A stretch of 64,000 nucleotides of DNA from Parasphingopyxis sp. CP4. Its GTDB lineage: Bacteria; Pseudomonadota; Alphaproteobacteria; Sphingomonadales; Sphingomonadaceae. The DNA lies in contig NZ_CP051130.1 in the NCBI RefSeq assembly GCF_013378055.1, positions 434,001-498,000 of the forward strand. The letters are read 5' to 3'. The notes under the pieces are model-generated. The model saw only the letters and a program-made list of their open reading frames with translations, had not been told where the DNA came from and made no database searches. The position numbers and the translations under genes were made by a program. Of the stretch, positions 9,722-17,618 are shown one piece after another (position 1 is the first letter of the stretch; each line of letters opens with the position of its first letter).

Positions 9722-11254
9722 CTATTCGGCAGCGATTGCTTCGGGTTCCTCGGCACTTGCCGGGCCGAGGCTGAGCTCGCCCTTCTTGGCAAACACCATC
9801 GCCTCATCAGCAATTGGGGCTTCGCGCAGCTCTTTGATATCCTTGCGATAATTTTGGAGGTTTCTCCAAACACCGCGATCACCTTGCGCCGGAAGCTTCT
9901 TCTCGGCGCGTTTGAAATAGCCGGATGAGAAATCGACCCAGGGCATCCGCTCGACCGTTTCGTCTTGTGGCAGGCGCGGCACAGCAATTTGCGCGTCGTT
10001 TTCATCCATATGGTTGAGCAGCCGCGCGACATATTCGCAAGTGAGATCGGCGCGCAGCGTCCAGGACGCATTCGTATAGCCGAACGAGAAGGCCATGTTC
10101 GGCACATCGTCGAACATCATTGCCTTATAGGTGATCTTGTCATGGAAGTTGATCGCCTGGCCGTCGACCACCAGCTTGGCGCCACCCGCCATTTCGAGGT
10201 CGAGCCCGGTGGCCGTGACCACAATATCGGCTTCGATCTTCTCGCCGGAGGTCAGGAGAATCCCGTCTTCGGTAAAGCGCTCGATATTACCAGTCGAGAC
10301 CGATGCCTTGCCATCGCGGATCACGCGGAAGAAATCGCTGTCGGGCACCAGGCACAAACGCTGTTCCCATGGATTATAGTTGGGCGTGAAATGGGTCTCC
10401 ATATCGTAATCGGGACCCAGCTCCTCGCGCACCTTGTCGAGCAGGAAGGTTTTCACCTTTTCCGGTTTGTTGCGGGCCCGGCGGAAAATGATGTGTTGAA
10501 GCAATGTGTTGCGCCAGCGAATAAGCTTGTACGCCCACATATCGGGCAGGAATTTCCGCAGACGGTTGGCCATGGCATCTTCGGCAGGCCGGGAGACCAT
10601 ATAGGTCGGCGATCGCTGGAGCATCACGACATGCTCAGGAGCGCCTTCGCCATCGATCATCGAGGGGACGAGGGTCACCGCGGTTGCGCCCGACCCAATA
10701 ACCACGACCTTCTTGCCGGCATAGTCGAGATCCTGCGGCCAATGCTGCGGATGGACGATGGTGCCCTTATAATTTTCGAAATCCTGCCAGTCGGGCGTGT
10801 AGCCGGCCTCATAATTATAATAGCCGGTGCACATGAAGAGGAAGTCGCAGGTCATATGGACGGTCTCGCCGTCAATCTCGGCTTCCACGGTCCAGGTCGC
10901 CGTATCGGACGACCATTCCGCGCCCTTCACATGGTGCTTGAAGCGGATCTTCTCGTGAATGTCATTCTCGCTCGCCGTCTCATCCAGATATTTCAGGATT
11001 GAGGGGCCGTCGGCGATCGCCTTTTGCTCGGTCCAGGGTTTGAACGAATAGCCGAGCGTATACATGTCGGAATCCGAGCGAATGCCGGGATAGCGGAACA
11101 AATCCCATGTGCCGCCGATATTCTCACGGCCTTCAAGAATGGCATAGTTTTTATCGGGGCAATCGCGTTGCAGAAAATAGCCCGCGCCAATTCCGGAAAT
11201 TCCGGCGCCAACGACAATAACGTCTAGATGCTCTGGAGCGTCTTCTCGAGCCAT
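9722..11254 (-). CDS. FAD-dependent monooxygenase, Baeyer-Villiger/EtaA-like
   Basis: The 510-residue flavoprotein has an FAD Rossmann motif GAGISGIGAG (about residues 16-25), a second dinucleotide motif VVIGSGATAV around residues 185-200 for NADPH, and between them a BVMO-like fingerprint NYKGTIVHPQHWP. The segment GGTWDLFRYPGIRSDSD is typical of Baeyer-Villiger enzymes. Such enzymes turn ketones into esters or lactones, or oxygenate S/N atoms. The substrate is unknown. It is convergent with the crotonase gene and stands alone as a single gene. Confidence 0.87.
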   Translation of the reverse strand: MAREDAPEHLDVIVVGAGISGIGAGYFLQRDCPDKNYAILEGRENIGGTWDLFRYPGIRSDSDMYTLGYSFKPWTEQKAIADGPSILKYLDETASENDIHEKIRFKHHVKGAEWSSDTATWTVEAEIDGETVHMTCDFLFMCTGYYNYEAGYTPDWQDFENYKGTIVHPQHWPQDLDYAGKKVVVIGSGATAVTLVPSMIDGEGAPEHVVMLQRSPTYMVSRPAEDAMANRLRKFLPDMWAYKLIRWRNTLLQHIIFRRARNKPEKVKTFLLDKVREELGPDYDMETHFTPNYNPWEQRLCLVPDSDFFRVIRDGKASVSTGNIERFTEDGILLTSGEKIEADIVVTATGLDLEMAGGAKLVVDGQAINFHDKITYKAMMFDDVPNMAFSFGYTNASWTLRADLTCEYVARLLNHMDENDAQIAVPRLPQDETVERMPWVDFSSGYFKRAEKKLPAQGDRGVWRNLQNYRKDIKELREAPIADEAMVFAKKGELSLGPASAEEPEAIAAE

Positions 11255-11353
11255 AACCTGTTCCTCATGCGAAATTCAGTTGCAATGTAGAACGGATTGA
11301 CGTTAACGGCAAGCAACCGGGCTAACCCGCATAAAACCAGCGATTTAGAGGAA

Positions 11354-12745
11354 TTATTCGCCGAGTTTGACGTTGAGGAAGCCCGGCATCGGGCCGTTCC
11401 ACTCGTCATCGCCACCATCGCTGTCCGGGGCTTTTTTGGCCGGCGCCTTTTTGGGCTTCTTTTCAGCAGTTTTTTTGGCTTTTGGCTTTTCAGACTTTTC
11501 GGGAGCCGGGCTGTCGTCTTTCGGTTCCGATTTGGGCTTTGATCGCGAGCGGGGCTTGCGCTTCGGTTTGTCATCCGCCGCTTCATCGCGATCTTCGGAT
11601 GGCTTGGATTTGGCCGCTGGCTTTTTCCCACCGCCGTCATCGCCGCGTGCAATTGTTTGCCCGGTCAGCTTTTCGATATTCTCGATCGCTTCTTCGTCCG
11701 CTTTGGTGACGAGCGTGATCGCGGTGCCTGCTGCTCCGGCGCGGCCGGTCCGGCCGATACGATGCACATAATCATCGGGGTGCCATGGTGCGTCATAATT
11801 GAACACATGGCTGACGCCCTTGATATCAAGTCCGCGCGCAGCGACGTCCGATGCCACCAGGATATTGATATCGCCCGACTTGAACAGATCGAGTTCCCGC
11901 ATCCGTTCGGGCTGGCTCATATCGCCATGGATCTGGCCGGCTTTGAAGCCGTCCTGGTGCAACGATTTCTGCAGATCACGGACAGTCGTCTTGCGATTGG
12001 CGAAGATGATGGCCGTGGTTATGTCTTCAGACCGCAGCAGCTTTTTCAGCGTCGTTTTCTTGCCGCGGGGGCTCGTTTCAATCAGACGCTGATCGATATT
12101 TGTCGCCGCCGTTGCCGGACGCGCTACTTCGATATGCTTCGGATTGCTAAGGAACTTGTCCGAGAGCTTCTTGATAGGCGGCGGCATGGTTGCCGAGAAC
12201 AACAGCGTCTGGCGGTTGGTCGGCAGCTTCTGGCAGATGCTCTCAATGTCCGGGATGAAGCCCATGTCGAGCATGCGATCCGCTTCATCGATCACCAGGA
12301 TATCGCAGCCAGAAAGCAGGATTTTCCCGCGATCAAACAGATCCATCAGGCGGCCCGGCGTAGCGATCAATACGTCGACGCCTTTTTCGAGCGCCTTCAT
12401 CTGGTCACCCATGCTCACGCCGCCAATCAGCAGCGCCATTTCCAGTTTCTGATATTTGCCATATTTCTCGAAATTCTCGGCAACCTGCGCCGCAAGCTCG
12501 CGGGTCGGTTCGAGGATGAGCGAGCGTGGCATCAGCGCGCGGCTGCGACCATGGCTCAAAATATCGATCATCGGCAGCACGAAACTGGCGGTCTTGCCGG
12601 TACCGGTTTGAGCGATGCCGACCAGGTCCTTCATCATCAGGACCGGGGGGATGGCTTCGGCTTGAATAGGTGTCGGTTCGGTATACCCCGCATCGCCAAC
12701 TGCGCGCAGTAATTCATCAGAAAGGCCGAGATCGGCGAAGGTCAT
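11354..12745 (-). CDS. DEAD-box ATP-dependent RNA helicase (RhlE-like)
   Basis: The 463-residue protein shows all main helicase motifs: Q motif YTEPTPIQAEAIP, motif I AQTGTGKT (residues 45-52), motif II DEAD near residue 153, motif III SAT, and motifs V-VI in ASDVAARGLD and HRIGRTGRAG. The last ~95 residues are a Lys/Pro/Ser-rich disordered tail, typical of RhlE-type proteins and likely to bind RNA. It probably remodels structured RNA during ribosome assembly or decay. It is transcribed alone. Confidence 0.93.
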   Translation of the reverse strand: MTFADLGLSDELLRAVGDAGYTEPTPIQAEAIPPVLMMKDLVGIAQTGTGKTASFVLPMIDILSHGRSRALMPRSLILEPTRELAAQVAENFEKYGKYQKLEMALLIGGVSMGDQMKALEKGVDVLIATPGRLMDLFDRGKILLSGCDILVIDEADRMLDMGFIPDIESICQKLPTNRQTLLFSATMPPPIKKLSDKFLSNPKHIEVARPATAATNIDQRLIETSPRGKKTTLKKLLRSEDITTAIIFANRKTTVRDLQKSLHQDGFKAGQIHGDMSQPERMRELDLFKSGDINILVASDVAARGLDIKGVSHVFNYDAPWHPDDYVHRIGRTGRAGAAGTAITLVTKADEEAIENIEKLTGQTIARGDDGGGKKPAAKSKPSEDRDEAADDKPKRKPRSRSKPKSEPKDDSPAPEKSEKPKAKKTAEKKPKKAPAKKAPDSDGGDDEWNGPMPGFLNVKLGE

Positions 12746-12852
12746 ACAGGTTCCGAAATAATTTGATTGAGCGCGGAATATCGAGGTCGCGCTTTCGCGG
12801 CTGGCGATTGGGCGCTAGGCGGCCAAAAGTCAAGCGAAAGCGCGCTTTTCCT

Positions 12853-13302
12853 TCAGTCGTTCTGGCGCGGCTCGAGCCGGTGAAATCCGGATATCGCGCA
12901 TTCATTTCCAGCGCGTGAAACAATCGCATCCCGCGATGCACAAATCTGTCCATCATCACCCGGAACAAGATAGAATGCCGAATAATATCCGAGCGCAACG
13001 CATTCGGAACTGAGCCGTGCTCGCACCAGGCTGCGATCTTGCATCAGCAGGTCGACCACACCGGGCCGGGTAAAGCGGGCGCGGGAGATCTCGGACACCG
13101 GCTGGCAATCATCGGTCGGGCGCTCGCGCCAGACTATCCCGGACGGCGCGCGGCGCCTGGGCCGTTGGGTGGGCCGAGTTGGAATGCGAATGATGATGCG
13201 CTGCTCGATCGTCGCCTGCATTGAGATGTGCAGCGGAAGGGTCACAGGCGATGTGACCATCAACATCAAAGCGGTTCCAACGATCGACACGAATAGTTCC
13301 AA
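12853..13302 (-). CDS. Small exported hypothetical protein
   Basis: The 149-residue protein begins with a hydrophobic N-terminus (MELFVSIVGTALMLMV) that looks like a membrane anchor or signal peptide, then a basic Arg/Pro stretch. The C-terminal ~90 residues form a compact domain with four cysteines (DDCQPV, SSECVAL, GQICASR, GNECAISG) and the core ISRARFTRPGVVDLLMQD. I recall similar short cysteine-containing proteins in sphingomonads, without known function. Codon use is like its neighbours. It lies upstream of the helicase on the same strand with a 107-base gap. Confidence 0.65.
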   Translation of the reverse strand: MELFVSIVGTALMLMVTSPVTLPLHISMQATIEQRIIIRIPTRPTQRPRRRAPSGIVWRERPTDDCQPVSEISRARFTRPGVVDLLMQDRSLVRARLSSECVALGYYSAFYLVPGDDGQICASRDAIVSRAGNECAISGFHRLEPRQND

Positions 13303-13384
13303 TTGTGGTGCAGGGCCTTGTCGCTGTTCTGCGTTTAACTGAAGATGAATTGGACTGGGCCGCCGGAAACGCTATCCACGCACC

Positions 13385-14827
13385 ATGGATGATAGATCCT
13401 TTCTTGACGGATTGACCGACATAGTCGGGCCCTCTGGCATCGCGACAGCGGCTGCAGATCTTGCTCCATGGCTTACCGACTGGCGAGAACGCGTAACGGG
13501 CGATGCCCTGGCGCTGGTTTCACCGAAGAATGTTGGCCAGGTGCAGGCCATTGTGCGGCTGGCGAGCGAGGCAGGCGTCGTAATTGTACCGCAAGGTGGA
13601 AACACGGGCATGGTTGCCGGCGGTGTGCCATGTCCGGGCGATCGCGCAATCCTGCTGTCCCTGCGCAAGATGAATGCCATTCGTTCCATCGATGCGGCTG
13701 ACAATAGCCTTACCGCCGAGGCCGGGGCGATATTGAGCAATGTCCATGCGGCGGCCGAAGAGCATGGGCGGCGCTTTCCCCTGTCGCTTGGCGCAAAAGA
13801 CAGCGCGACGATTGGCGGGCTGATCGCAACTAATGCCGGCGGCACGCAGGTGTTGCGCTTCGGATCGATGCGAAACCTGACGTTGGGTGTTGAGGCCGTA
13901 CTACCGGATGGCAGCCTGTTTGAGGGTCTGTCGACCTTGCGCAAAGACAATCGCGGTTACGATCTGCGCCAGCTGCTTGCGGGTTCCGAAGGAACGCTCG
14001 GTATCATCACGGCGGCGAGCCTGAAGCTCATTCCTGCCGCGCCGCACCGGACAGTGGCCTGGATCGGCTTAGGCTCTGCCAGCGATGCACTCGCACTCCT
14101 GCGGTTGCTGGAGAGCGAAGTGGGCGATGCCGTCGAGAGTTTTGAACTTGTGCCGCAAGCCGCTCTGGAACTGGTTCTCAAGCATATTCCAGGAACCCGG
14201 GCCCCGCTTGCCGGAGAGCATCGCTGGAATGTCCTGACAGAATTACGCAGCGCATCGGACCCGGAAGATTTGCGTAGCCAATGCGAATCCGGGCTTGCAG
14301 GGGCCCTCGACCAAGGCCTGATCGCGGATGCGGTGATTGCCGAAAGCGAAGGGCAGGCTGAGGCGTTCTGGAAAATTCGTGAAGTCATTTCTGAAGCCGA
14401 GCGGGCCGATGGTCGTGCTGCCAAACATGATGTTTCGGTGCCGGTTTCGGCTATGCCACGCTTTATCGAAGATGCGACGCAAGCGGTGGAAGACCGTTTT
14501 GCGGGAACCCGCGTCGTTGCGTTCGGGCATCTTGGCGATGGAAATGTTCATTTCAATGTGCGTGCACCAGCGAGCGGCGATGATGCGAAATGGCTAGCGG
14601 AAACCGGTCCCCAGGTGAGTAGTTTCGTTCATGACCTAACCCATGGCGTGGGCGGCTCTCTGTCTGCTGAACATGGAATTGGGCAGTTGAAACTATCGGA
14701 GTTTGCGCGCGTAACGGATCCGACCCTCCTGTCTGCGCTTCGCGCGATCAAGCAGGCGCTTGATCCGCGCGGAATAATGAACCCTGGCAAGCTCGTACCG
14801 CTTGCGAATCCCGACGATAATCCATAG
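13385..14827 (+). CDS. FAD-binding oxidase, D-2-hydroxyacid dehydrogenase type (GlcD/D2HGDH-like)
   Basis: The 480-residue flavoprotein belongs to the PCMH/VAO superfamily. The FAD-binding signature VVIVPQGGNTGMVAGG lies near residues 67-81, and GSMRNLTLGVEAVLPDG and AGSEGTLGIITAA continue the PCMH fold. The C-terminal FAD-oxidase domain contains FGHLGDGNVHFNV (metal-binding histidines) and the ending LSAEHGIGQLK and DPRGIMNPGKL. It should oxidise a D-2-hydroxyacid, passing electrons to a carrier; D-lactate, glycolate or D-2-hydroxyglutarate cannot be told apart here. It is upstream of sapC. Confidence 0.88.
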   Translation: MDDRSFLDGLTDIVGPSGIATAAADLAPWLTDWRERVTGDALALVSPKNVGQVQAIVRLASEAGVVIVPQGGNTGMVAGGVPCPGDRAILLSLRKMNAIRSIDAADNSLTAEAGAILSNVHAAAEEHGRRFPLSLGAKDSATIGGLIATNAGGTQVLRFGSMRNLTLGVEAVLPDGSLFEGLSTLRKDNRGYDLRQLLAGSEGTLGIITAASLKLIPAAPHRTVAWIGLGSASDALALLRLLESEVGDAVESFELVPQAALELVLKHIPGTRAPLAGEHRWNVLTELRSASDPEDLRSQCESGLAGALDQGLIADAVIAESEGQAEAFWKIREVISEAERADGRAAKHDVSVPVSAMPRFIEDATQAVEDRFAGTRVVAFGHLGDGNVHFNVRAPASGDDAKWLAETGPQVSSFVHDLTHGVGGSLSAEHGIGQLKLSEFARVTDPTLLSALRAIKQALDPRGIMNPGKLVPLANPDDNP

Positions 14828-14896
14828 AGGGCAGGGCAACTGGTTCCACCGGCCTTGCCGTTGGCTCCTCCCTATTCCGGCCACAGGAGATATTTC

Positions 14897-15697
14897 ATGG
14901 CTAGCGCTGCCCCGCAGCAGAACTTTCCGCTGTTGTATAATGATGTGATTCCGCTCTCGAGCCAGGATCATGCAAACTATAAGTTGCAGGTTCGTCCGAA
15001 GATGCCGTTCCTTGCTGAAACGCATGCCGTTCCGGTGACGATTGACGAATTCGTCATGGTCCAGCGGGTCATGCCGATCGTCTTTTCATCGGGCGAAAAT
15101 CCGGTGCCGCTGGCGCTGATGGGCCTGAACCAGGGCGTCAATGTTTTCCTCGACGAGAACGGCGAATTGGCTGGCAACCCGGTTTATATGCCGGCCTATG
15201 CGCGTCGCTATCCGTTTTTGCTTGCCAAGTTGCGGGAAGATTCTGAAGAGCTGTCGCTCTGCTTTGACCCGACGACTGATATCATCGGTGAATATGACGA
15301 AGGCGAACCGCTGTTCGATGGCGGTGAAGCGAGCGAGACAACAAAGAGCTTGCTTCAGTTCTGCGAGCAGGTCGAAACATCGGGCCATCGCACCGTCGCC
15401 TTTGTCCAGGAATTGGTTGATGCCGAGCTGCTGATGGAAGGTGAAGTCGCGATCGATACGCCGAACTCGGACAAGCCTTTCGTTTATCGTGGCTTCCAGA
15501 TGGTCAACGAAGAAAAGCTCAAGGAAATCCGCGGCGATCAGGCGCGTAAATGGGTGCAGAACGGCATGATGGCGCTGATTTATTCGCACATGATGTCACT
15601 GCAGCTGGTGCGCGATATTTTCGCCATGCAGCTTCAGCAGGATAAGGTACCTCCGCAGCCCGACGCTGATGTGCCGCAGGCGATGGAGCCGAGCTAA
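14897..15697 (+). CDS. SapC family protein
   Basis: The 266-residue protein belongs to PF07277. Start ATG at 14897 (MASAAPQQNFPLLYNDVIPL) has AGGAG 8 bases upstream; an in-frame start at 14855 would lack this. Core features include HAVPVTIDEFVMVQRVMPIV, PVYMPAYARRYPFLL and the C-terminal YRGFQMVNEEKL. Family knowledge: SapC was named from a Campylobacter S-layer transport locus, but in sphingomonads it is usually a lone gene of unknown role. No signal peptide is visible. It is followed by strong hairpins and a candidate small RNA. Confidence 0.85.
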   Translation: MASAAPQQNFPLLYNDVIPLSSQDHANYKLQVRPKMPFLAETHAVPVTIDEFVMVQRVMPIVFSSGENPVPLALMGLNQGVNVFLDENGELAGNPVYMPAYARRYPFLLAKLREDSEELSLCFDPTTDIIGEYDEGEPLFDGGEASETTKSLLQFCEQVETSGHRTVAFVQELVDAELLMEGEVAIDTPNSDKPFVYRGFQMVNEEKLKEIRGDQARKWVQNGMMALIYSHMMSLQLVRDIFAMQLQQDKVPPQPDADVPQAMEPS

Positions 15698-15766
15698 ACT
15701 GCGAGCTTTTAAGCTGGGGCTGATTATCGGTCCCGCTTGAATCCGTATTGTTGCGTTAATATCTAA

Positions 15767-15796
15767 GGGGGGCACGTGGCTGCGTGCCCCCCTTTT
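15767..15796 (+). terminator. Intrinsic terminator after sapC
   Basis: GGGGGGCACG (15767-15776) and CGTGCCCCCC (15783-15792) form a perfect 10-bp stem with a 6-base loop, followed by TTTT. The right arm overlaps an alternative hairpin of the small RNA described next, so the segment may serve both. Confidence 0.75.
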
Positions 15797-15881
15797 CGCA
15801 GCCAGGTGTGAGTGCATCTTGTGATGCGCTCCCTCCCTGAACCTGGCCGCCTCGCGCATTTTGGCGCGGGGCGGTTTTTTT
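15771..15881 (+). ncRNA. Candidate suhB/alpha-r8-like small RNA
   Basis: The roughly 110-base segment has a possible promoter TTGAAT-N17-TATCTA (15737-15765) and contains three stems. Stem 1 is GGCTGCG/CGCAGCC (15778-15784, 15797-15803) with a C-rich loop TGCCCCCCTTTT. Stem 2 is GTGCATC/GATGCGC (15812-15818, 15823-15829), followed by an unpaired TCCCTCCCTGA. Stem 3 is an 11-bp terminator stem at 15847-15874 with seven T. Two exposed anti-Shine-Dalgarno-like C-rich segments plus this terminator resemble the alphaproteobacterial suhB/alpha-r8 (MmgR) RNAs as I remember them. The family call is by eye. Confidence 0.5.
15847..15881 (+). terminator. Strong intrinsic terminator closing the small RNA
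   Basis: CCGCCTCGCGC (15847-15857) pairs with GCGCGGGGCGG (15864-15874), 11 bp with one G-U, followed by TTTTTTT. It abuts the stop codon of the convergent amidohydrolase gene. Confidence 0.8.
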
Positions 15882-16755
15882 ATTCTGCGGCGAGCGAGTC
15901 TGGCGGCGACATGGCTTCGTCAACCAAACCATCCGCAATCTGTTCGATAAGTTCGGTTATCCGTTCATGCGCAAGACTGAGTTGGTCATGGGACGGGTCA
16001 AGATAGAGCGATCGGCATAGCTCAAGTTGCAGACCGTGTATGTCGCGTTCCGGTTTTCCGTGGCGTGCCAGGATATGGCCGCCCGGGTAAGGCGAATTGA
16101 GGGTCGTTCGAAATCCCGCTTCGCGACAAATTGATTCGGTCCGGGCCGCGAATATGGGAGCCGCGCTTTTCCCATTGCGATCGCCAATCACGATCTTTGC
16201 AGGCGCCGTTCCATCATTAGGCTTCAACGGCGGCATGGAATGGCAATCAAGCAGGATCGCCAACCCGAAGCGCCGACGTGCGGCATCCAGCATGTCAGAC
16301 ACCGCGGCATGATAGGGACGATGTGCGCGATATATTCGATCTGCCAGATCACGCTGGGACAACGGATGCCGATAAATGTTTCCGAAACTACCCAGTCTGC
16401 GCGGAACCAGTCCAAGGCCACCGCGAACTTTTGCCGAAATATCGAAGCTGCCGGGTGATGGTCGCGGTGCGATCATCGATGGGTCAACCTCTCGTTCGGA
16501 TCGATTGAGATCAATCCAGGCGCGCGCAACCGTCCCTATGATCACGCTATAGCCCTGTTCGGCCAATGGACTCACAAGCCGATCTACATGGCGGTCTTCC
16601 AGGCCGCGAAGTTGCGTTTCGTCCAGTCTTGCCTGAAGCTTTAGCTCATCCGGGTAGATGCGGCCGGCATGTGGCACAGACAGGATGACCGGACTCTGCG
16701 GTGCGGTCGGACCAAGCTGCGTAAGATAGATCTCTTCAGATCCGCTGTTTTCCAT
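15880..16755 (-). CDS. N-formylglutamate amidohydrolase family protein
   Basis: The 291-residue protein (PF05013) carries SVPHAGRIYPDEL near residue 27, where the family has a metal-binding His; ARAWIDLNRSEREVDPSM near 79; and LLDCHSMPPL and GGHILARHG with further conserved His/Asp. Family role: hydrolysis of N-formyl-L-glutamate to formate and glutamate (last step of one histidine degradation route). No hut genes are nearby, so a different N-acyl amino acid substrate is possible. It is divergent from cpdR and convergent with the small RNA and sapC. Confidence 0.85.
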   Translation of the reverse strand: MENSGSEEIYLTQLGPTAPQSPVILSVPHAGRIYPDELKLQARLDETQLRGLEDRHVDRLVSPLAEQGYSVIIGTVARAWIDLNRSEREVDPSMIAPRPSPGSFDISAKVRGGLGLVPRRLGSFGNIYRHPLSQRDLADRIYRAHRPYHAAVSDMLDAARRRFGLAILLDCHSMPPLKPNDGTAPAKIVIGDRNGKSAAPIFAARTESICREAGFRTTLNSPYPGGHILARHGKPERDIHGLQLELCRSLYLDPSHDQLSLAHERITELIEQIADGLVDEAMSPPDSLAAE

Positions 16756-16892
16756 GATTCCGGCCTAGAATCGCCCTTGAACAAAGGCAAGCAACGGAAA
16801 TTTACGCAAGGGCTGGAAAATTTTAAGAGCTCTGCTCTATAATCAGGACACTAGCGCCAGGGGGTGGCGCATAATTAGGCGATGAAAAGACA

Positions 16893-17267
16893 ATGATCCG
16901 GATCCTGTTGGCAGAGGACGATAACTCGATGCGCGAATATCTGAAGCGCGCCTTGGAACGCACCGGCTATGCAGTCGATACCGCGGATTCCGGGGTTTCG
17001 GCGATGCCGATGCTCGAGAAAGAACGCTATGACCTGCTGCTGACGGATATCGTCATGCCAGGCATGGATGGCATTGAATTGGCTCAAGAAGCCTCGAAAA
17101 TTGCGCCGGGAATGCGCGTGATGTTCATTACCGGATTTGCGGCGGTCGCACTGAAAAACAACAAAACACCGCCAAATGCCAAAGTTTTGTCAAAACCATT
17201 CCACCTCCGCGATCTCGTGCTTGAAGTGGATCGGATGTTCGAGGTCGGCGACGCATCAGGCCTTTGA
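16893..17267 (+). CDS. cpdR: Cell-cycle response regulator CpdR
   Basis: The 124-residue protein is a stand-alone receiver domain. The acidic pocket is AEDDN (residues 7-11), the phosphoacceptor is Asp52 in LLLTDIVMPGMDG, followed by FITGFAAVAL and the conserved Lys in LSKPFHL. Family role: unphosphorylated CpdR primes ClpXP to degrade cell-cycle factors; the CckA-ChpT relay phosphorylates it. A -10-like TATAAT at 16838-16843 lies 50 bases upstream. tRNA-Val follows after 51 bases. Confidence 0.93.
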   Translation: MIRILLAEDDNSMREYLKRALERTGYAVDTADSGVSAMPMLEKERYDLLLTDIVMPGMDGIELAQEASKIAPGMRVMFITGFAAVALKNNKTPPNAKVLSKPFHLRDLVLEVDRMFEVGDASGL

Positions 17268-17318
17268 AAATCAGCGGTTGCGCATGGCGAGCCGCTCCAC
17301 TAGATAGCCCCTTCGCGT

Positions 17319-17393
17319 GGGCGCGTAGCTCAGTGGTAGAGCACTGTGTTGACATCGCAGGGGTCGCTGGTTCAATCCCAGCCGTGCCCACCA
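17319..17393 (+). tRNA. tRNA-Val(GAC)
   Basis: The cloverleaf is complete. The acceptor is GGGCGCG/CGTGCCC, the D-arm GCTC/GAGC, the anticodon stem CTGTG/CGCAG with loop TTGACAT (anticodon GAC), and the T-arm GCTGG/CCAGC with TTCAATC. The discriminator is A and the CCA end is encoded. It is 75 bases including CCA and has no variable-loop extension. Confidence 0.98.
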
Positions 17394-17423
17394 TTTTCCC
17401 TTACATGTCATCATGATACCCTA

Positions 17424-17572
17424 AGATTCTGCACCAGAATCTCAGCTCGATTGTGGGTCTGAGGAAATATTTGTGTGTCCAAAGGAAAGGCCATCATGGT
17501 GTCCGGCCGGGTCGCATAAACCGGGTGAACCATGATGGCCATAACGATAAAGCTTTGGAGTGTCGTTATCGT
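17424..17572. repeat. Three successive inverted repeats between tRNA-Val and the thiolase gene
   Basis: The 225-base interval has no plausible gene. It holds AGATTCTG/CAGAATCT (17424-17431, 17435-17442), GGCCATCATGGT/ACCATGATGGCC (17489-17500, 17529-17540) and ACGATAA/TTATCGT (17544-17550, 17566-17572). None has a clear U-tract, so they are not typical terminators. The first carries two overlapping CcrM-type GANTC sites. The role is unknown; structured RNA or DNA-level sites are both possible. Confidence 0.6.
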
Positions 17573-17618
17573 CGAGAAGCCTTATCGGCGGCTGCGATGA
17601 TTCGCTCTGTGATGTAGG

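Noticed and set aside
9965-11002. A 345-residue frame antisense to the flavin monooxygenase
   Set aside because: The monooxygenase has intact FAD and NADPH motifs; the antisense frame has a biased composition and no motif.
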